From Streptococcus sp. 2342 (lineage in GTDB: Bacteria; Bacillota; Bacilli; Lactobacillales; Streptococcaceae), in contig NZ_VMLR01000003.1 of NCBI RefSeq assembly GCF_013276795.1, positions 620,001 to 684,000 on the forward strand: a DNA stretch of 64,000 nucleotides, in the 5' to 3' direction. The translations under genes were made by a program, and so were the position numbers. This document shows positions 43,487 through 52,180 of this stretch, in pieces (positions within the stretch are counted from its first letter, which is position 1; the number at the start of each line of letters is the position of its first letter). The notes beneath the pieces were generated by a model. It did no database searches. It had not been told where the DNA came from and was given only the letters and a program-made list of their open reading frames with translations.

Positions 43487-45400
43487 ATGGCTTATTTTTT
43501 AGTTGGTAAAGATAATTCTTCTTTATTTTCTAAAAGAACAACTTGGGATTTTGATGCTGCAATTGCGGCTGCAAGTGATGGAGATACAATTGAAATCCAA
43601 GAAAATTTTAGAGTAGAATTTGGATCAATCCTAATTGATAAAAATTTATCATTTATTGGAAATGTTATTGAAGAGGAGCAACTCATTTTACCTGCATTGG
43701 ATGGTTTGTTTGCTATTGATGGTGTAAATGTGACATTTAAAAATCTAGCTTTAAATGTCAAAGAAGAAAAATATAATTGTTTGAACATAAAACCAGGATC
43801 ATCTGTACTATTAGATACCGTTATTTTAGAATCAAATCAGACTGAAGGTGAAATTTACCCGATCTGTTATTCTAAAGATTCAACCGTTACGATTAAAAAT
43901 TCTGTAGTTCGTTCTTTTCAACCAGATAAACGTCAGCGCATATATTTTGATAATTCTACAGTTCTAATTCAAGATACGAGTATCTATGTTCAAACAGTAT
44001 TTGATAACTCAAGATTTGAATTATCAAATATTGAGTTAGAAGTTTCGGATAACAATGGAATATTCTTAGGAACAAAATCAGAAGGAAGCATTAAAAGTTC
44101 TATTTTATTTGCAGGTAGTTTTGAAAATAAGCGCTCTACAATTGAGTGTACACAATCAAGCTTGACCTTACTGGATACGAGAGTTTTTCTAGATAATGAT
44201 GAGGAGTATGTAAATGCTTGTTTTCTAAAAGAAAGTTCCTTATCTGTAGGGTTTGTAATGATGCATTCTATTAAAACAGTGAAGTCCACAGTACATATTG
44301 AAGATCATCTGGGATTGGTAGAACTTGGAGATTTTGAAGATCATTCATCTGTTACTGGAAATATCTTAATGGTTTTAGGAGGAAATCATAATAAGATTAA
44401 TGTATACTCTGACAGTCATTCTAACCTACGATTAAATAAAATAATTGTAGGAATGAAAACAAACCCAGATATAAAACTGGAACGAAATGTTAAATTCCAA
44501 GTCGGTGAATTACTGAGAGTAAAAACCAATGAAGATTATACAGATGTTATCTTAGATGAAAATAATCAATATACCTTAGTAAATGATGAAGTATCTATTC
44601 GTCGTTTCGGTGAGAAAACAACGTTTGAAAAGTTACAGGATATGATTGGACTTGATAGTGTCAAAAATGAAGTTCAAGAATTTATTGCTATTACTAATAT
44701 GAATAAATCCCGAAAAGATAAGGGCTTTAATACATCTGGAGTAACTTTACATTCATTGTTTTTAGGAAACCCTGGTACTGGTAAAACTACAGTTGCTAGA
44801 TTGATGGGTAAACTACTTTATGAAAATAATATCATTCCAACAGATAAGTATGTAGAAACATCCAGAAGTGATTTAGTCGGTCAGCATATAGGTCATACTG
44901 CTATCAAAACAAGAAAAGTATTAGAATCTGCACTAGGTGGAGTACTCTTTATTGATGAGGCCTATACACTTGCAAAAGGTGGAGAAAAAGATTTTGGATC
45001 GGAAGCTATTGATGAAATCTTGAAATTCATGGAAGATCATCGAGAGGATATTGTCTTAATTTTTGCAGGTTATACAAAGGATATGGAAAAATTCTTAGAA
45101 ATGAATGAAGGATTGCGGAGTCGTATTCCAAATGTATTTCATTTTGAAGATTATTCTATTGGGCAATTGTATCAGATTGGTCTAAATAATCTAGTAAGTA
45201 AAGGTTATAAAGTAGATGTAGAAGCATATCAAAAACTTCTGAAAAATAATTTTGAAAGAAGCAATGATTTTAGTAACGGACGCTGGGTTAGAAACCAAAA
45301 TGAGAAAATTTTACGTAAGGTAGCGATGTATCTATTTGAGAATAATATAGAGATAATAGAGATGATACCTAATGAAGTCTTGGAGAATTGTTATATTTAA
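43487..45400 (+). CDS. Beta-helix / AAA+ (CbbX-SpoVK-EccA-like) ATPase fusion
   Basis: A 637-residue protein with no signal peptide. Residues 1 to about 345 are repeated short strands with Asn/Ser/Asp turns (SVLLDTVILES, STVTIKNSVVRS, STVLIQDTSIYV, SSLTLLDTRVFL), as in a right-handed parallel beta-helix. Residues 376-637 are a CbxX/CfqX-type AAA+ module: Walker A GNPGTGKT (427-434), Walker B VLFIDE (486-491), LIFAGYTKDM, and an arginine-finger candidate in GLRSRIPN. The module is shared by SpoVK, Rubisco activase CbbX and EccA of type VII secretion. No type VII genes are present here. It is followed after 21 nt by a membrane protein. Function unknown; remodelling of a partner recognised by the beta-helix is a guess. 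Confidence 0.85.
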   Translation: MAYFLVGKDNSSLFSKRTTWDFDAAIAAASDGDTIEIQENFRVEFGSILIDKNLSFIGNVIEEEQLILPALDGLFAIDGVNVTFKNLALNVKEEKYNCLNIKPGSSVLLDTVILESNQTEGEIYPICYSKDSTVTIKNSVVRSFQPDKRQRIYFDNSTVLIQDTSIYVQTVFDNSRFELSNIELEVSDNNGIFLGTKSEGSIKSSILFAGSFENKRSTIECTQSSLTLLDTRVFLDNDEEYVNACFLKESSLSVGFVMMHSIKTVKSTVHIEDHLGLVELGDFEDHSSVTGNILMVLGGNHNKINVYSDSHSNLRLNKIIVGMKTNPDIKLERNVKFQVGELLRVKTNEDYTDVILDENNQYTLVNDEVSIRRFGEKTTFEKLQDMIGLDSVKNEVQEFIAITNMNKSRKDKGFNTSGVTLHSLFLGNPGTGKTTVARLMGKLLYENNIIPTDKYVETSRSDLVGQHIGHTAIKTRKVLESALGGVLFIDEAYTLAKGGEKDFGSEAIDEILKFMEDHREDIVLIFAGYTKDMEKFLEMNEGLRSRIPNVFHFEDYSIGQLYQIGLNNLVSKGYKVDVEAYQKLLKNNFERSNDFSNGRWVRNQNEKILRKVAMYLFENNIEIIEMIPNEVLENCYI

Positions 45401-45421
45401 TAGAAAGAGGAAAGAAAGTAT

Positions 45422-45907
45422 ATGTCAGATAATTTTAAGAAAGAATATGTAACCCCACCATCCGCAGGAGCCACTAAAGAAAAATTTGGTAATTTTTTAC
45501 AATCTGTAAGAGATCATTTAAGAGAAGACTATCGTAAACAATTTATAATTAGAAAAACATTATGTAGTTTCTTGGTATTTCTTTTTTGGATAATGTTTTG
45601 GGTTCCTCCTTTAGGGATTTTTGGTTTTCTAATTGCTGTTGTCTTAACCTGGTTATCTTTTGTGTTTTGGCACTATTCTTATTGGAATTATCAAGGGGGA
45701 ATTATACAGAATTTCTTGGATGGTCTAGTTCGCTATGGAACATTTTGGGGATTAGTAAAGAAAACTATTTTACAGTATATCTTGGTTTATTTTTGGATAA
45801 CATTAGCTGCTCCAGTTTTTGGATTTTTCATCTGGAGGAAAGCTGTAAAGCATAATCAAATTTTATATGTTACCAACGAACGCAGAGACATATGGAATGA
45901 AAACTAA
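45422..45907 (+). CDS. Small membrane protein paired with the AAA+ ATPase
   Basis: A 161-residue protein with a charged N-terminal cytoplasmic part (about 1-45) and about three to four hydrophobic segments (LCSFLVFLFWIMFWVPPLGIF, FLIAVVLTWLSFVFW, ILQYILVYFWITLAAPVFGFF), rich in Trp and Phe. I recognise no family. The AGAGGAAAG ribosome binding site and short gap show co-transcription with the AAA+ fusion gene, so the two may form one membrane-linked machine. Confidence 0.7.
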   Translation: MSDNFKKEYVTPPSAGATKEKFGNFLQSVRDHLREDYRKQFIIRKTLCSFLVFLFWIMFWVPPLGIFGFLIAVVLTWLSFVFWHYSYWNYQGGIIQNFLDGLVRYGTFWGLVKKTILQYILVYFWITLAAPVFGFFIWRKAVKHNQILYVTNERRDIWNEN

Positions 45908-46093
45908 ATCGTTTGAAAGGTTTCCAAATTAGATGAAAGTAGTTTAAAGGTATTCATCAGTGTAAGAATGAGATGATTAGAATCTAGTATATAAGTTCTA
46001 TTAATGTAAGAAGAGGTTCAATACCAGTATTCTACGATGAATAATTTGAAAATATAAATTGTTAAAACTATATCTTTACAACGAAGCAACAAG
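45908..46093. other. Spacer after the AAA+ pair, nothing recognised
   Basis: AT-rich, with no coding frame or repeat. It ends in two tandem terminators. Confidence 0.5.
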
Positions 46094-46118
46094 CATCTCC
46101 ACATCGGGGGGTGTTTTT
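46094..46118 (+). terminator. Terminator of AAA+ pair, first hairpin
   Basis: CATCTCC pairs with GGGGGTG (G-U pairs) and is followed by TTTTT. Confidence 0.55.
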
Positions 46119-46119
46119 G

Positions 46120-46150
46120 AAACTCATCAACGCAGGTTGGTGAGTTTTTG
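46120..46150 (+). terminator. Terminator, second hairpin
   Basis: AAACTCATCAAC and GTTGGTGAGTTT form a 12-bp stem (one G-U) with loop GCAG and a T run. It closely resembles the permease terminator at 37632. Confidence 0.85.
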
Positions 46151-46155
46151 CTAGT

Positions 46156-46184
46156 TTGACAGTCTATTGAAATAAGACTATAAT
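46156..46184 (+). promoter_or_regulatory. Consensus promoter of GNAT gene
   Basis: TTGACA and TATAAT separated by 17 nt, a perfect sigma-A match. Confidence 0.9.
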
Positions 46185-46214
46185 CAAGCTGTATCAGTTT
46201 TCGAGGAGGTTTAG

Positions 46215-46625
46215 ATGTACTTTAGATTGGAAAATAAGGAATCCCATAAATCGCAAGAAATTGGGAATTTGATTCGTGCTTATAATCGTTCAAAAAGAGA
46301 AGAGGCTGAAAGTGAGCCACTTAATCTTTATGTTGAAGATGAAAAGGGCAATCTCTTTGCAGGTTTGATAGCAGAGACTTTTGGAAATTGGCTAGAAATT
46401 GAGTATTTATTTGTCAAAGAGGAACTGAGAGGGCAAGGAATCGGTTCAAGACTATTGCAGCAAGCAGAAAGTGAAGCCAAGAATCGAAACTGTCGTTTTG
46501 CTTTTGTCAATACTTATCAGTTTCAAGCTCCAGATTTTTATCTAAGCCATGGCTACAAGGAAGTCTTTGCTTTGCAAGACTATCCCTACACAGGGAAAAG
46601 ATATTACTACCAAAAGGATTTGTAA
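46215..46625 (+). CDS. GNAT family N-acetyltransferase
   Basis: A 136-residue acetyltransferase with the acetyl-CoA loop ELRGQGIGSRLLQQAESEA and the C-terminal strand FYLSHGYKEVFALQDYPYTGKRYYYQKDL, typical of the YjdJ/Bacillus-type GNATs. Substrate unknown. It has a perfect promoter and an AGGAGG ribosome binding site. The DNA right after it carries a piece of a HAD gene. Confidence 0.83.
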   Translation: MYFRLENKESHKSQEIGNLIRAYNRSKREEAESEPLNLYVEDEKGNLFAGLIAETFGNWLEIEYLFVKEELRGQGIGSRLLQQAESEAKNRNCRFAFVNTYQFQAPDFYLSHGYKEVFALQDYPYTGKRYYYQKDL

Positions 46626-46670
46626 GGTGAGTATGAAAGTATAAGGCAAAGAGGGGTTCTTGACATAAGT

Positions 46671-46829
46671 ATGAAGGGGATTCTCGATAAATACCAGTTA
46701 AATCCTACACATTGTGTCTTTATAGGTGATATTGAGGACAATACAATCGCAGCTGAGAAATTGGGAATCAAGTCCTATCAGGTTAAGAAAAGAAGCGATG
46801 CCGTCGATATTTTGAAATTATATATTTAA
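46671..46829 (+). pseudogene. HAD-family hydrolase fragment
   Basis: A 52-codon open frame encodes only the end of a HAD hydrolase: LNPTHCVFIGDIEDNTIAAEK (motif IV with the two acidic residues), then LGIKSYQV. The catalytic N-terminal half is absent. The in-frame sequence upstream (RGVLDIS) does not continue a HAD cap domain. It is most likely a remnant of a deletion or recombination event. Confidence 0.7.
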
Positions 46830-46833
46830 ACTA

Positions 46834-46868
46834 AAAACTCTCTATCTTTTTGTGGTAGAGAGTTTTTT
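46834..46868 (+). terminator. Terminator after HAD fragment
   Basis: AAAACTCTCTA and TAGAGAGTTTT form the stem, followed by T residues. Confidence 0.8.
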
Positions 46869-46902
46869 TGTTAATAAAATTTTACAAAATGACATTTATA
46901 TA

Positions 46903-46930
46903 TTGCATTAAGTTAGATATATGATATAAT
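46903..46930 (+). promoter_or_regulatory. Promoter of ABC transporter
   Basis: TTGCAT and TATAAT are 16 nt apart. A BOX-C-like remnant (46961-46990) lies in the leader. Confidence 0.6.
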
Positions 46931-47009
46931 GTTGTTAAAAAGAGGCGCAACTTTTTAAAATTAATGAGAATCAAAGAGAAAACCAAGAATATTAATGGAG
47001 GAATAAAAA

Positions 47010-47855
47010 ATGGAAGTTATAAATGTAAGTAAGCATTATGGTCATTCAATCATTCTCAAAGATATAAATTTCGCACTTAATAAGGGTGAAATTGTTGGTC
47101 TAGTAGGGAGAAATGGAGTTGGTAAGAGTACGTTGATGAAAATTCTTGGTCAGAATAATCAACCGACTTCAGGTAATATTATAAGCAGTGATAATGTTGG
47201 GTATTTAATCGAAGAACCAAAATTATTTTTATCTAAAACAGGTTTAGAGAATTTAAAATATTTGTCAAATTTATATGGTGTTGACTACAATCAAGAAAGA
47301 TTTAGAAGTTTGATCCAAGAGTTAGATTTGACTCAGTCTATTAATAAAAAAGTAAAGACCTATTTTTTGGGTACAAAACAAAAATTAGCTTTGCTTCTAA
47401 CTCTCGTTACGAAACCTGATATATTGATTTTAGATGAACCGACTAATGGTTTAGATATTGAATCATCACAAATAGTTTTAGCGGTTCTAAAAAATTTAGC
47501 TTTACATGAAAATGTGGGAATTTTAATATCGAGTCATAAATTAGAAGATATTGAAGAAATTTGTGAGAGGGTTCTTTTCTTGGAGAACGGGCTTTTGACA
47601 TTTCAAAAAGTAGGAAAAGATAGTCATAATTTCTTGTTTGAGATAGCTTTTTCATCAGCTACAGATAGAGACATTTTCATTACCAAACAAGAATTTGGGG
47701 ATATTGTTCAGGAAGAGGGACTGAGAATTACGATGTCTGGGAATATTCAAAGTAGTGAGCTTTTTAAATTTTTTAACGAAAACTCTATTAAAGTAGTTGA
47801 TTTTGAAACTAAAAAAGAGACGCTTAAAGATATTTACTTAAATCGTTCAAAATAA
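47010..47855 (+). CDS. ABC transporter ATP-binding protein (BcrA/CcmA-like)
   Basis: A 281-residue ATPase. It has Walker A GRNGVGKST (33-41), a signature-region variant FLGTKQKLALLL in place of LSGGQ, Walker B ILILDEPTNGLD and the H-loop region LISSHKLEDIEEICERV. The family works with ABC-2 permeases in export of antimicrobial peptides, lantibiotic immunity or similar. The ribosome binding site is TGGAGG. It is followed by its permease, which is frameshifted, so the transporter is probably inactive in this strain. Confidence 0.88.
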   Translation: MEVINVSKHYGHSIILKDINFALNKGEIVGLVGRNGVGKSTLMKILGQNNQPTSGNIISSDNVGYLIEEPKLFLSKTGLENLKYLSNLYGVDYNQERFRSLIQELDLTQSINKKVKTYFLGTKQKLALLLTLVTKPDILILDEPTNGLDIESSQIVLAVLKNLALHENVGILISSHKLEDIEEICERVLFLENGLLTFQKVGKDSHNFLFEIAFSSATDRDIFITKQEFGDIVQEEGLRITMSGNIQSSELFKFFNENSIKVVDFETKKETLKDIYLNRSK

Positions 47856-47870
47856 AGGAAGGTTATCATC

Positions 47871-48592
47871 ATGAAATTAAATAAATTGAATTTTCTTAAG
47901 GAAAATATAAGAAATTTATATTCATCAGGCGTAATATATCTCGGTTTACTTATCTCGTTTATACCGCCGATATTGGTTACATTCTTTATTCTAAAGACTC
48001 AAGGGACATCGCTTGGTATTAAGCATATTTCAAACTTTTATGCTATGCTCGGTATGTTAATGGCTGTTATACATGCTAATCGAGTCATTAGTAGAGATTT
48101 TTCCCACAATACGGTAAGTTTGTTTTATAATCAACAGAAGAATCGGATGATTTACGTCTTGTCTAATTTTCTATATGCCATCTCAGTTTCCATTATTTAT
48201 GCTTTGAATGGCATTGTGTTACTAGTCATAGTAAGTAAATTGGGTATTCCAGGTGATTTAGGATTAAATTTTATAGTAGCTATTGTAGTCAATACAATTT
48301 TGTTAGTCCTATTTTATTTTCTATTATCTTACATTTTCTATTTATACAAATTGAAAAGTGGCTTGGTATTTTAGTAGCTTTACTACTCTTTATCCCTAAT
48401 ATATTAAATACGATGATGATGAATACTAGTAATGATTTGTTTATCAAAGCAATTGAACTTCTTCCTTTTTATTCTTTACCTGTATTTGTGGCTTCAAATA
48501 CGATGTCTATTAGTCAGTATCTTGTGGTAATCACTACAATCATTTTATTGTACTTTTTCACTCTCAAGAAAAGCAAGAAGTATTCATTTTAG
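47871..48592 (+). pseudogene. ABC-2 type permease, frameshifted
   Basis: The first frame (47871-48374) encodes 167 residues with about four membrane segments and stops after YKLKSGLVF. A shift of one base near 48345-48350 continues into a second frame (IEKWLGILVALLLFIP ... TLKKSKKYSF) that ends at 48592. Joined, the product would be about 240 residues with six membrane helices, the normal size for such a partner of the upstream ATPase. There is no slippery heptamer, so a simple inactivating mutation or sequencing error is more likely than programmed frameshifting. Confidence 0.82.
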
Positions 48593-48977
48593 TTTCATTT
48601 AGTATTATTTTGCAAACTTAAAATCTAGTAAAAAAATCAGTCATCTTGGTATGCTCCTGCTTTCACTATTCAACACGTTTTTGACTTATACTAGGCTCAT
48701 TTCCAAAAGCATTATATAATAGTGATATGAAACCAACTAAACTAAACAAGAAATATAAGCAATAAAAACTCGTTTAAAAGCTCCTACTAAAGCTAATACT
48801 AAATAAAAATAAAAGAGTAAACTAGGAAGTTTATTTCAAACAACCTAAAATACTGATTTTCGGCTGAAGATAATACTGGAATGCAAATTAATGGGGTTAT
48901 AATAAATAGCTGATAGCTTGTGTTAGTTTGGAATTTTTTAAGAGTAGATGAGTATTAAAACTATAAGGAGGACGAAG
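48593..48977. other. Non-coding stretch before the XRE gene
   Basis: It holds two TATAAT boxes (48715-48720 and 48898-48903) and a decayed BOX piece. The first box is followed by a 12-codon frame (MKPTKLNKKYKQ) that I cannot assign. No intact gene is seen. Confidence 0.5.
48797..48880 (-). repeat. Decayed BOX remnant (boxC plus part of boxB)
   Basis: About 84 nt align base for base with boxC and the start of boxB of the intact elements, including GAGTAAACTAGGAAG for GAGCAAACTAGGAAG. There are many substitutions and no visible boxA. Confidence 0.65.
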
Positions 48978-49187
48978 GTGGCTAAAAATTTAAAATTAAA
49001 ATTAGCTCGGGTAGAGCGTGATTTAACACAAGGTCAACTGGCAGAGGCTGTCGGGGTGACACGCCAGACTATTGGTTTGATAGAGGCGGGAAAATACAAT
49101 CCCAGTCTCTCGCTCTGCCAGTCTATTTGCAGATGTTTAGGGAAAACCCTAGACCAACTATTTTGGGAGGAAGAAGATGAAAAATAG
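48978..49187 (+). CDS. XRE-family helix-turn-helix regulator
   Basis: A 69-residue DNA-binding protein: MAKNLKLKLARVERDLTQGQLAEAVGVTRQTIGLIEAGKYNPSLSL in outline, the compact HTH of the YozG/Cro type. GTG at 48978 is chosen because AAGGAGG lies seven bases upstream; an earlier in-frame ATG at 48948 has none. It overlaps the next membrane-protein gene by 11 nt. Such small XRE proteins are usually paired with, and control, an adjacent membrane protein. Confidence 0.85.
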   Translation: MAKNLKLKLARVERDLTQGQLAEAVGVTRQTIGLIEAGKYNPSLSLCQSICRCLGKTLDQLFWEEEDEK

Positions 49188-49665
49188 ATTTTATTATTAT
49201 CAATTACTAGACGAAAGAGAAGAACAACTGTTCAATAAAGCGGGATCTGAAAGTTTCTATATCTGCATTGCTTTGTCGCTCCTATCTTATATCATTTCAG
49301 TATTAGCACCAAGCCTTTTTAATTCTAATATGCTGCTAATCGTTATCATCATAGGGACATTTTACTTTTTCAATCGTGCCCGTTATCTGGGAGTGACCTA
49401 CTATAGTCGTTTTCATTTTACGATTTTGGGTTGTTTTTTTCTAACCTTGGCGATTACGGCTCTTTTGATGTTGCAGAATTATCAATTCAACATAGAAATT
49501 TATCAGCACAATCCTTTGAACATTAAATACCTGTCTGTTTGGGTCATTACTTATGTCATTTACCTTCCTTGGGTTTTTATAGGCAATCTCGGTCTGAAGA
49601 GCTATGGAGAATGGGCTCAGAAAAAATTTGAGCAAGACATGGATGAACTGGAGAGTAGTGAATAG
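49177..49665 (+). CDS. Four-helix membrane protein, partner of XRE regulator
   Basis: A 162-residue protein with four hydrophobic helices (about 26-45, 50-66, 80-98 and 120-145), a charged N-terminus (LLDEREEQLFNKAGSES) and an acidic tail. It fits the loosely defined group of membrane proteins encoded with small XRE regulators (DUF3796/DUF6773-like), but I cannot fix the family. The start codon lies inside the XRE gene, so expression is coupled. Confidence 0.7.
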   Translation: MKNRFYYYQLLDEREEQLFNKAGSESFYICIALSLLSYIISVLAPSLFNSNMLLIVIIIGTFYFFNRARYLGVTYYSRFHFTILGCFFLTLAITALLMLQNYQFNIEIYQHNPLNIKYLSVWVITYVIYLPWVFIGNLGLKSYGEWAQKKFEQDMDELESSE

Positions 49666-49697
49666 CTTGTTACTCTTTTCTCAATCCAGCTAAAATG

Positions 49698-49706
49698 TGA
49701 TATAAT
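49698..49706 (+). promoter_or_regulatory. Extended -10 promoter of pncB
   Basis: TGaTATAAT, 75 nt before the start codon. Confidence 0.65.
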
Positions 49707-49726
49707 AGTACTAATTTATTGGAATG

Positions 49727-49752
49727 CATGAAAGTTTTTGAAAATTTTCATG
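49727..49752 (+). promoter_or_regulatory. Inverted repeat in the pncB leader
   Basis: CATGAAA and TTTCATG enclose TTTT/AAAA pairing, giving an 11-12 bp stem with a tiny loop. It could be an operator for a niacin-responsive repressor or a leader hairpin; no consensus was checked. Confidence 0.4.
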
Positions 49753-49780
49753 TATTTCTAGCTAAGGAAGTAGGAAAAGT

Positions 49781-51241
49781 ATGTATCCAGATGATAGTTT
49801 GACATTGCACACGGACTTGTACCAGATTAACATGATGCAGGTTTACTTTGACCAAGGAATTCACAATAAAAAGGCGGTCTTTGAGGTTTATTTCCGCCAA
49901 CAGCCTTTTAAGAACGGCTATGCGGTTTTTGCTGGTTTGGAAAGAATTGTGAATTATCTTGAAGACTTGCGTTTTTCAGATAGTGATATTGCCTATTTGG
50001 AGTCGCTTGGTTATCATGGGGTGTTCTTGGACTATCTCCGCAATTTCAAGTTGGAGTTGACCGTTCGTTCTGCCCAAGAAGGGGATTTGGTTTTTGCTAA
50101 TGAACCGATTGTGCAAGTTGAAGGCCCTCTAGCTCAATGTCAGTTGGTCGAAACAGCTCTTTTGAACATCGTCAACTACCAGACCTTGGTGGCGACTAAG
50201 GCAGCTCGTATTCGTTCAGTCATTGAAGATGAGCCTTTGATGGAGTTTGGGACACGTCGGGCGCAAGAGATGGATGCGGCTATCTGGGGAACACGCGCAG
50301 CGGTGATTGGTGGAGCCAATGGAACCAGCAACGTGCGCGCTGGTAAACTCTTTGACATTCCTGTCTTGGGGACCCATGCCCATTCTTTGGTACAGGTTTA
50401 TGGTAACGACTATGAGGCTTTCAAGGCTTACGCTGCGACCCACAAAAATTGCGTTTTTCTTGTGGATACCTATGACACCCTTCGTATTGGGGTACCCGCT
50501 GCAATTCAGGTGGCGCGTGAGCTGGGTGACCAGATTAACTTTATGGGTGTGCGGATTGACTCTGGGGATATTGCCTACATTTCTAAGAAAGTCCGTCAGC
50601 AACTGGACGAGGCTGGATTTACAGAGGCTAAGATTTATGCTTCAAATGACCTAGATGAAAATACCATCCTAAACCTCAAGATGCAAAAGGCCAAGATTGA
50701 TGTCTGGGGTGTGGGTACAAAGCTGATTACAGCCTATGACCAGCCAGCTCTGGGAGCAGTTTATAAGATTGTGGTCATCGAAGATGAAAATGGTAATATG
50801 CGTAATACGATTAAGCTGTCAAATAATGCTGAAAAAGTGTCTACGCCAGGTAAGAAGCAGGTGTGGCGCATTACCAGTCGTGAAAAAGGCAAGTCAGAAG
50901 GCGATTATATCACTTATGACGGCGTAGATGTTGCCAGCATGACAGAAATCAAGATGTTCCATCCGACCTATACTTACATCAAGAAGACGGTTCGTAATTT
51001 TGACGCTGTTCCTCTCTTAGTGGATATCTTCAAAGACGGGAAATTGATTTACAACCTGCCTAGCTTAACTGAGATTCAGGACTATGCTCGTAAGGAATTT
51101 GACAAGCTTTGGGATGAATACAAGCGCGTGCTCAATCCGCAGCACTATCCAGTGGATTTGGCGCGTGATGTATGGCAAGATAAGATGGACTTGATTGATA
51201 AGATGCGCAAGGAAGCCCTTGGTGAAGGAGAAGAAGAATGA
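49781..51241 (+). CDS. pncB: Nicotinate phosphoribosyltransferase
   Basis: A 486-residue enzyme that joins nicotinate and PRPP to form nicotinate mononucleotide, the first step of NAD salvage. It begins [20 protein letters not shown]. It has the conserved [20 protein letters not shown] region and the [14 protein letters not shown] and [16 protein letters not shown] motifs. Length is normal for the Firmicute enzyme. It overlaps nadE by four bases (ATGA), so the two steps of NAD formation are coupled. Confidence 0.95.
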   Translation: MYPDDSLTLHTDLYQINMMQVYFDQGIHNKKAVFEVYFRQQPFKNGYAVFAGLERIVNYLEDLRFSDSDIAYLESLGYHGVFLDYLRNFKLELTVRSAQEGDLVFANEPIVQVEGPLAQCQLVETALLNIVNYQTLVATKAARIRSVIEDEPLMEFGTRRAQEMDAAIWGTRAAVIGGANGTSNVRAGKLFDIPVLGTHAHSLVQVYGNDYEAFKAYAATHKNCVFLVDTYDTLRIGVPAAIQVARELGDQINFMGVRIDSGDIAYISKKVRQQLDEAGFTEAKIYASNDLDENTILNLKMQKAKIDVWGVGTKLITAYDQPALGAVYKIVVIEDENGNMRNTIKLSNNAEKVSTPGKKQVWRITSREKGKSEGDYITYDGVDVASMTEIKMFHPTYTYIKKTVRNFDAVPLLVDIFKDGKLIYNLPSLTEIQDYARKEFDKLWDEYKRVLNPQHYPVDLARDVWQDKMDLIDKMRKEALGEGEEE

Positions 51242-52062
51242 GTTTGCAAGAAACGATTATCCAAGAGCTGGGTGTCAAACCAGTGATTGATGCCCAGGAA
51301 GAAATCCGTCGTTCTATTGATTTCTTAAAAAGATACCTGAAAAAACATCCCTTTCTTAAAACCTTTGTGCTAGGGATTTCTGGAGGACAAGACTCAACCT
51401 TAGCAGGACGATTGGCTCAACTGGCCATGGAAGAATTGCGAGCAGAAACGGGAGACGACAGCTACAAATTTATCGCTGTCCGCCTGCCTTATGGAGTACA
51501 AGCCGATGAAGCAGACGCTCAAAAAGCCCTAGACTTCATCCAGCCAGATGTCAGTTTAGTCGTCAATATTAAGGAATCAGCTGACGCTATGACAGCTGCT
51601 GTTGAAGCGACAGGTAGTCCTGTTTCAGATTTTAACAAGGGCAATATCAAGGCTCGTAGTCGTATGATTGCCCAATATGCCCTTGCGGGTGCCCATAGTG
51701 GAGCGGTCATTGGGACAGACCACGCCGCGGAAAATATCACAGGTTTCTTTACCAAGTTTGGTGACGGTGGTGCAGATATTCTCCCTCTTTATCGCCTCAA
51801 TAAACGCCAAGGAAAACAACTTTTGAAGGAACTTGGTGCAGACCCAGCCCTTTATGAAAAAATCCCAACAGCAGACCTAGAAGAAGACAAACCAGGCCTA
51901 GCTGACGAAGTAGCCCTCGGAGTCACTTATGAAGAGATTGATGACTACCTAGAAGGCAAAACAATCAACCTAGAAGCCCAAACAACTATCGAAAACTGGT
52001 GGCATAAAGGCCAACACAAACGCCACCTACCCATCACCGTCTTTGATGATTTTTGGGAGTGA
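51238..52062 (+). CDS. nadE: Ammonia-dependent NAD synthetase
   Basis: A 274-residue adenine nucleotide alpha-hydrolase-fold enzyme that turns deamido-NAD into NAD. The pyrophosphate loop is [13 protein letters not shown] (SGGQDS at 48-53), and the substrate region has [20 protein letters not shown]. It lacks the N-terminal glutaminase domain, so it uses ammonia. It is the last gene of the pncB-nadE unit and ends directly in a terminator. Confidence 0.96.
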   Translation: MSLQETIIQELGVKPVIDAQEEIRRSIDFLKRYLKKHPFLKTFVLGISGGQDSTLAGRLAQLAMEELRAETGDDSYKFIAVRLPYGVQADEADAQKALDFIQPDVSLVVNIKESADAMTAAVEATGSPVSDFNKGNIKARSRMIAQYALAGAHSGAVIGTDHAAENITGFFTKFGDGGADILPLYRLNKRQGKQLLKELGADPALYEKIPTADLEEDKPGLADEVALGVTYEEIDDYLEGKTINLEAQTTIENWWHKGQHKRHLPITVFDDFWE

Positions 52063-52083
52063 AAACCTCCAGTGGAGGTTTTC
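52063..52083 (+). terminator. Intrinsic terminator of nadE
   Basis: AAAACCTCC-AGT-GGAGGTTTT, a perfect 9-bp stem that begins at the nadE stop codon. It has the same CCAGTGG centre as two hairpins behind rpsR. Confidence 0.85.
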
Positions 52084-52085
52084 AG

Positions 52086-52137
52086 CCTCTCACCTTGAAA
52101 TAAGAAAGTGAGAGAAGGTCCGGGGGACCTTGAACCC
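52086..52137 (+). repeat. 50-nt GGTCC-hairpin repeat, copy c
   Basis: CTCTCAC, CTTGAAATAAGAAA and GTGAGAG form an extra stem here, followed by the AAGGTCC-GGG-GGACCTT hairpin. Confidence 0.65.
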
Positions 52138-52180
52138 CGAGTCTAAAAATAAGAAAGCGAAGAAGGTCTGGTAACTCACA
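52135..52180 (+). repeat. 50-nt GGTCC-hairpin repeat, diverged copy d
   Basis: CCCCGAGTCTAAAAATAAGA, then AAGCGA and AAGGTCTGG. The second half of the hairpin is lost. Confidence 0.5.

Noticed and set aside
43487-45400. The AAA+ fusion as EccA of a type VII secretion locus
   Set aside because: No EssC/EccC ATPase, WXG100 protein or EsaA-like gene is present, and the N-terminal half does not look like the TPR domain of EccA.
46106-46112. The short run of G near 46106 as a third contingency tract
   Set aside because: It is only six G long and forms the 3' arm of a terminator hairpin, so it has another explanation.
48345-48352. Programmed ribosomal frameshifting in the ABC permease
   Set aside because: No slippery heptamer or downstream structure is visible, so an ordinary mutation or sequencing error is more likely.
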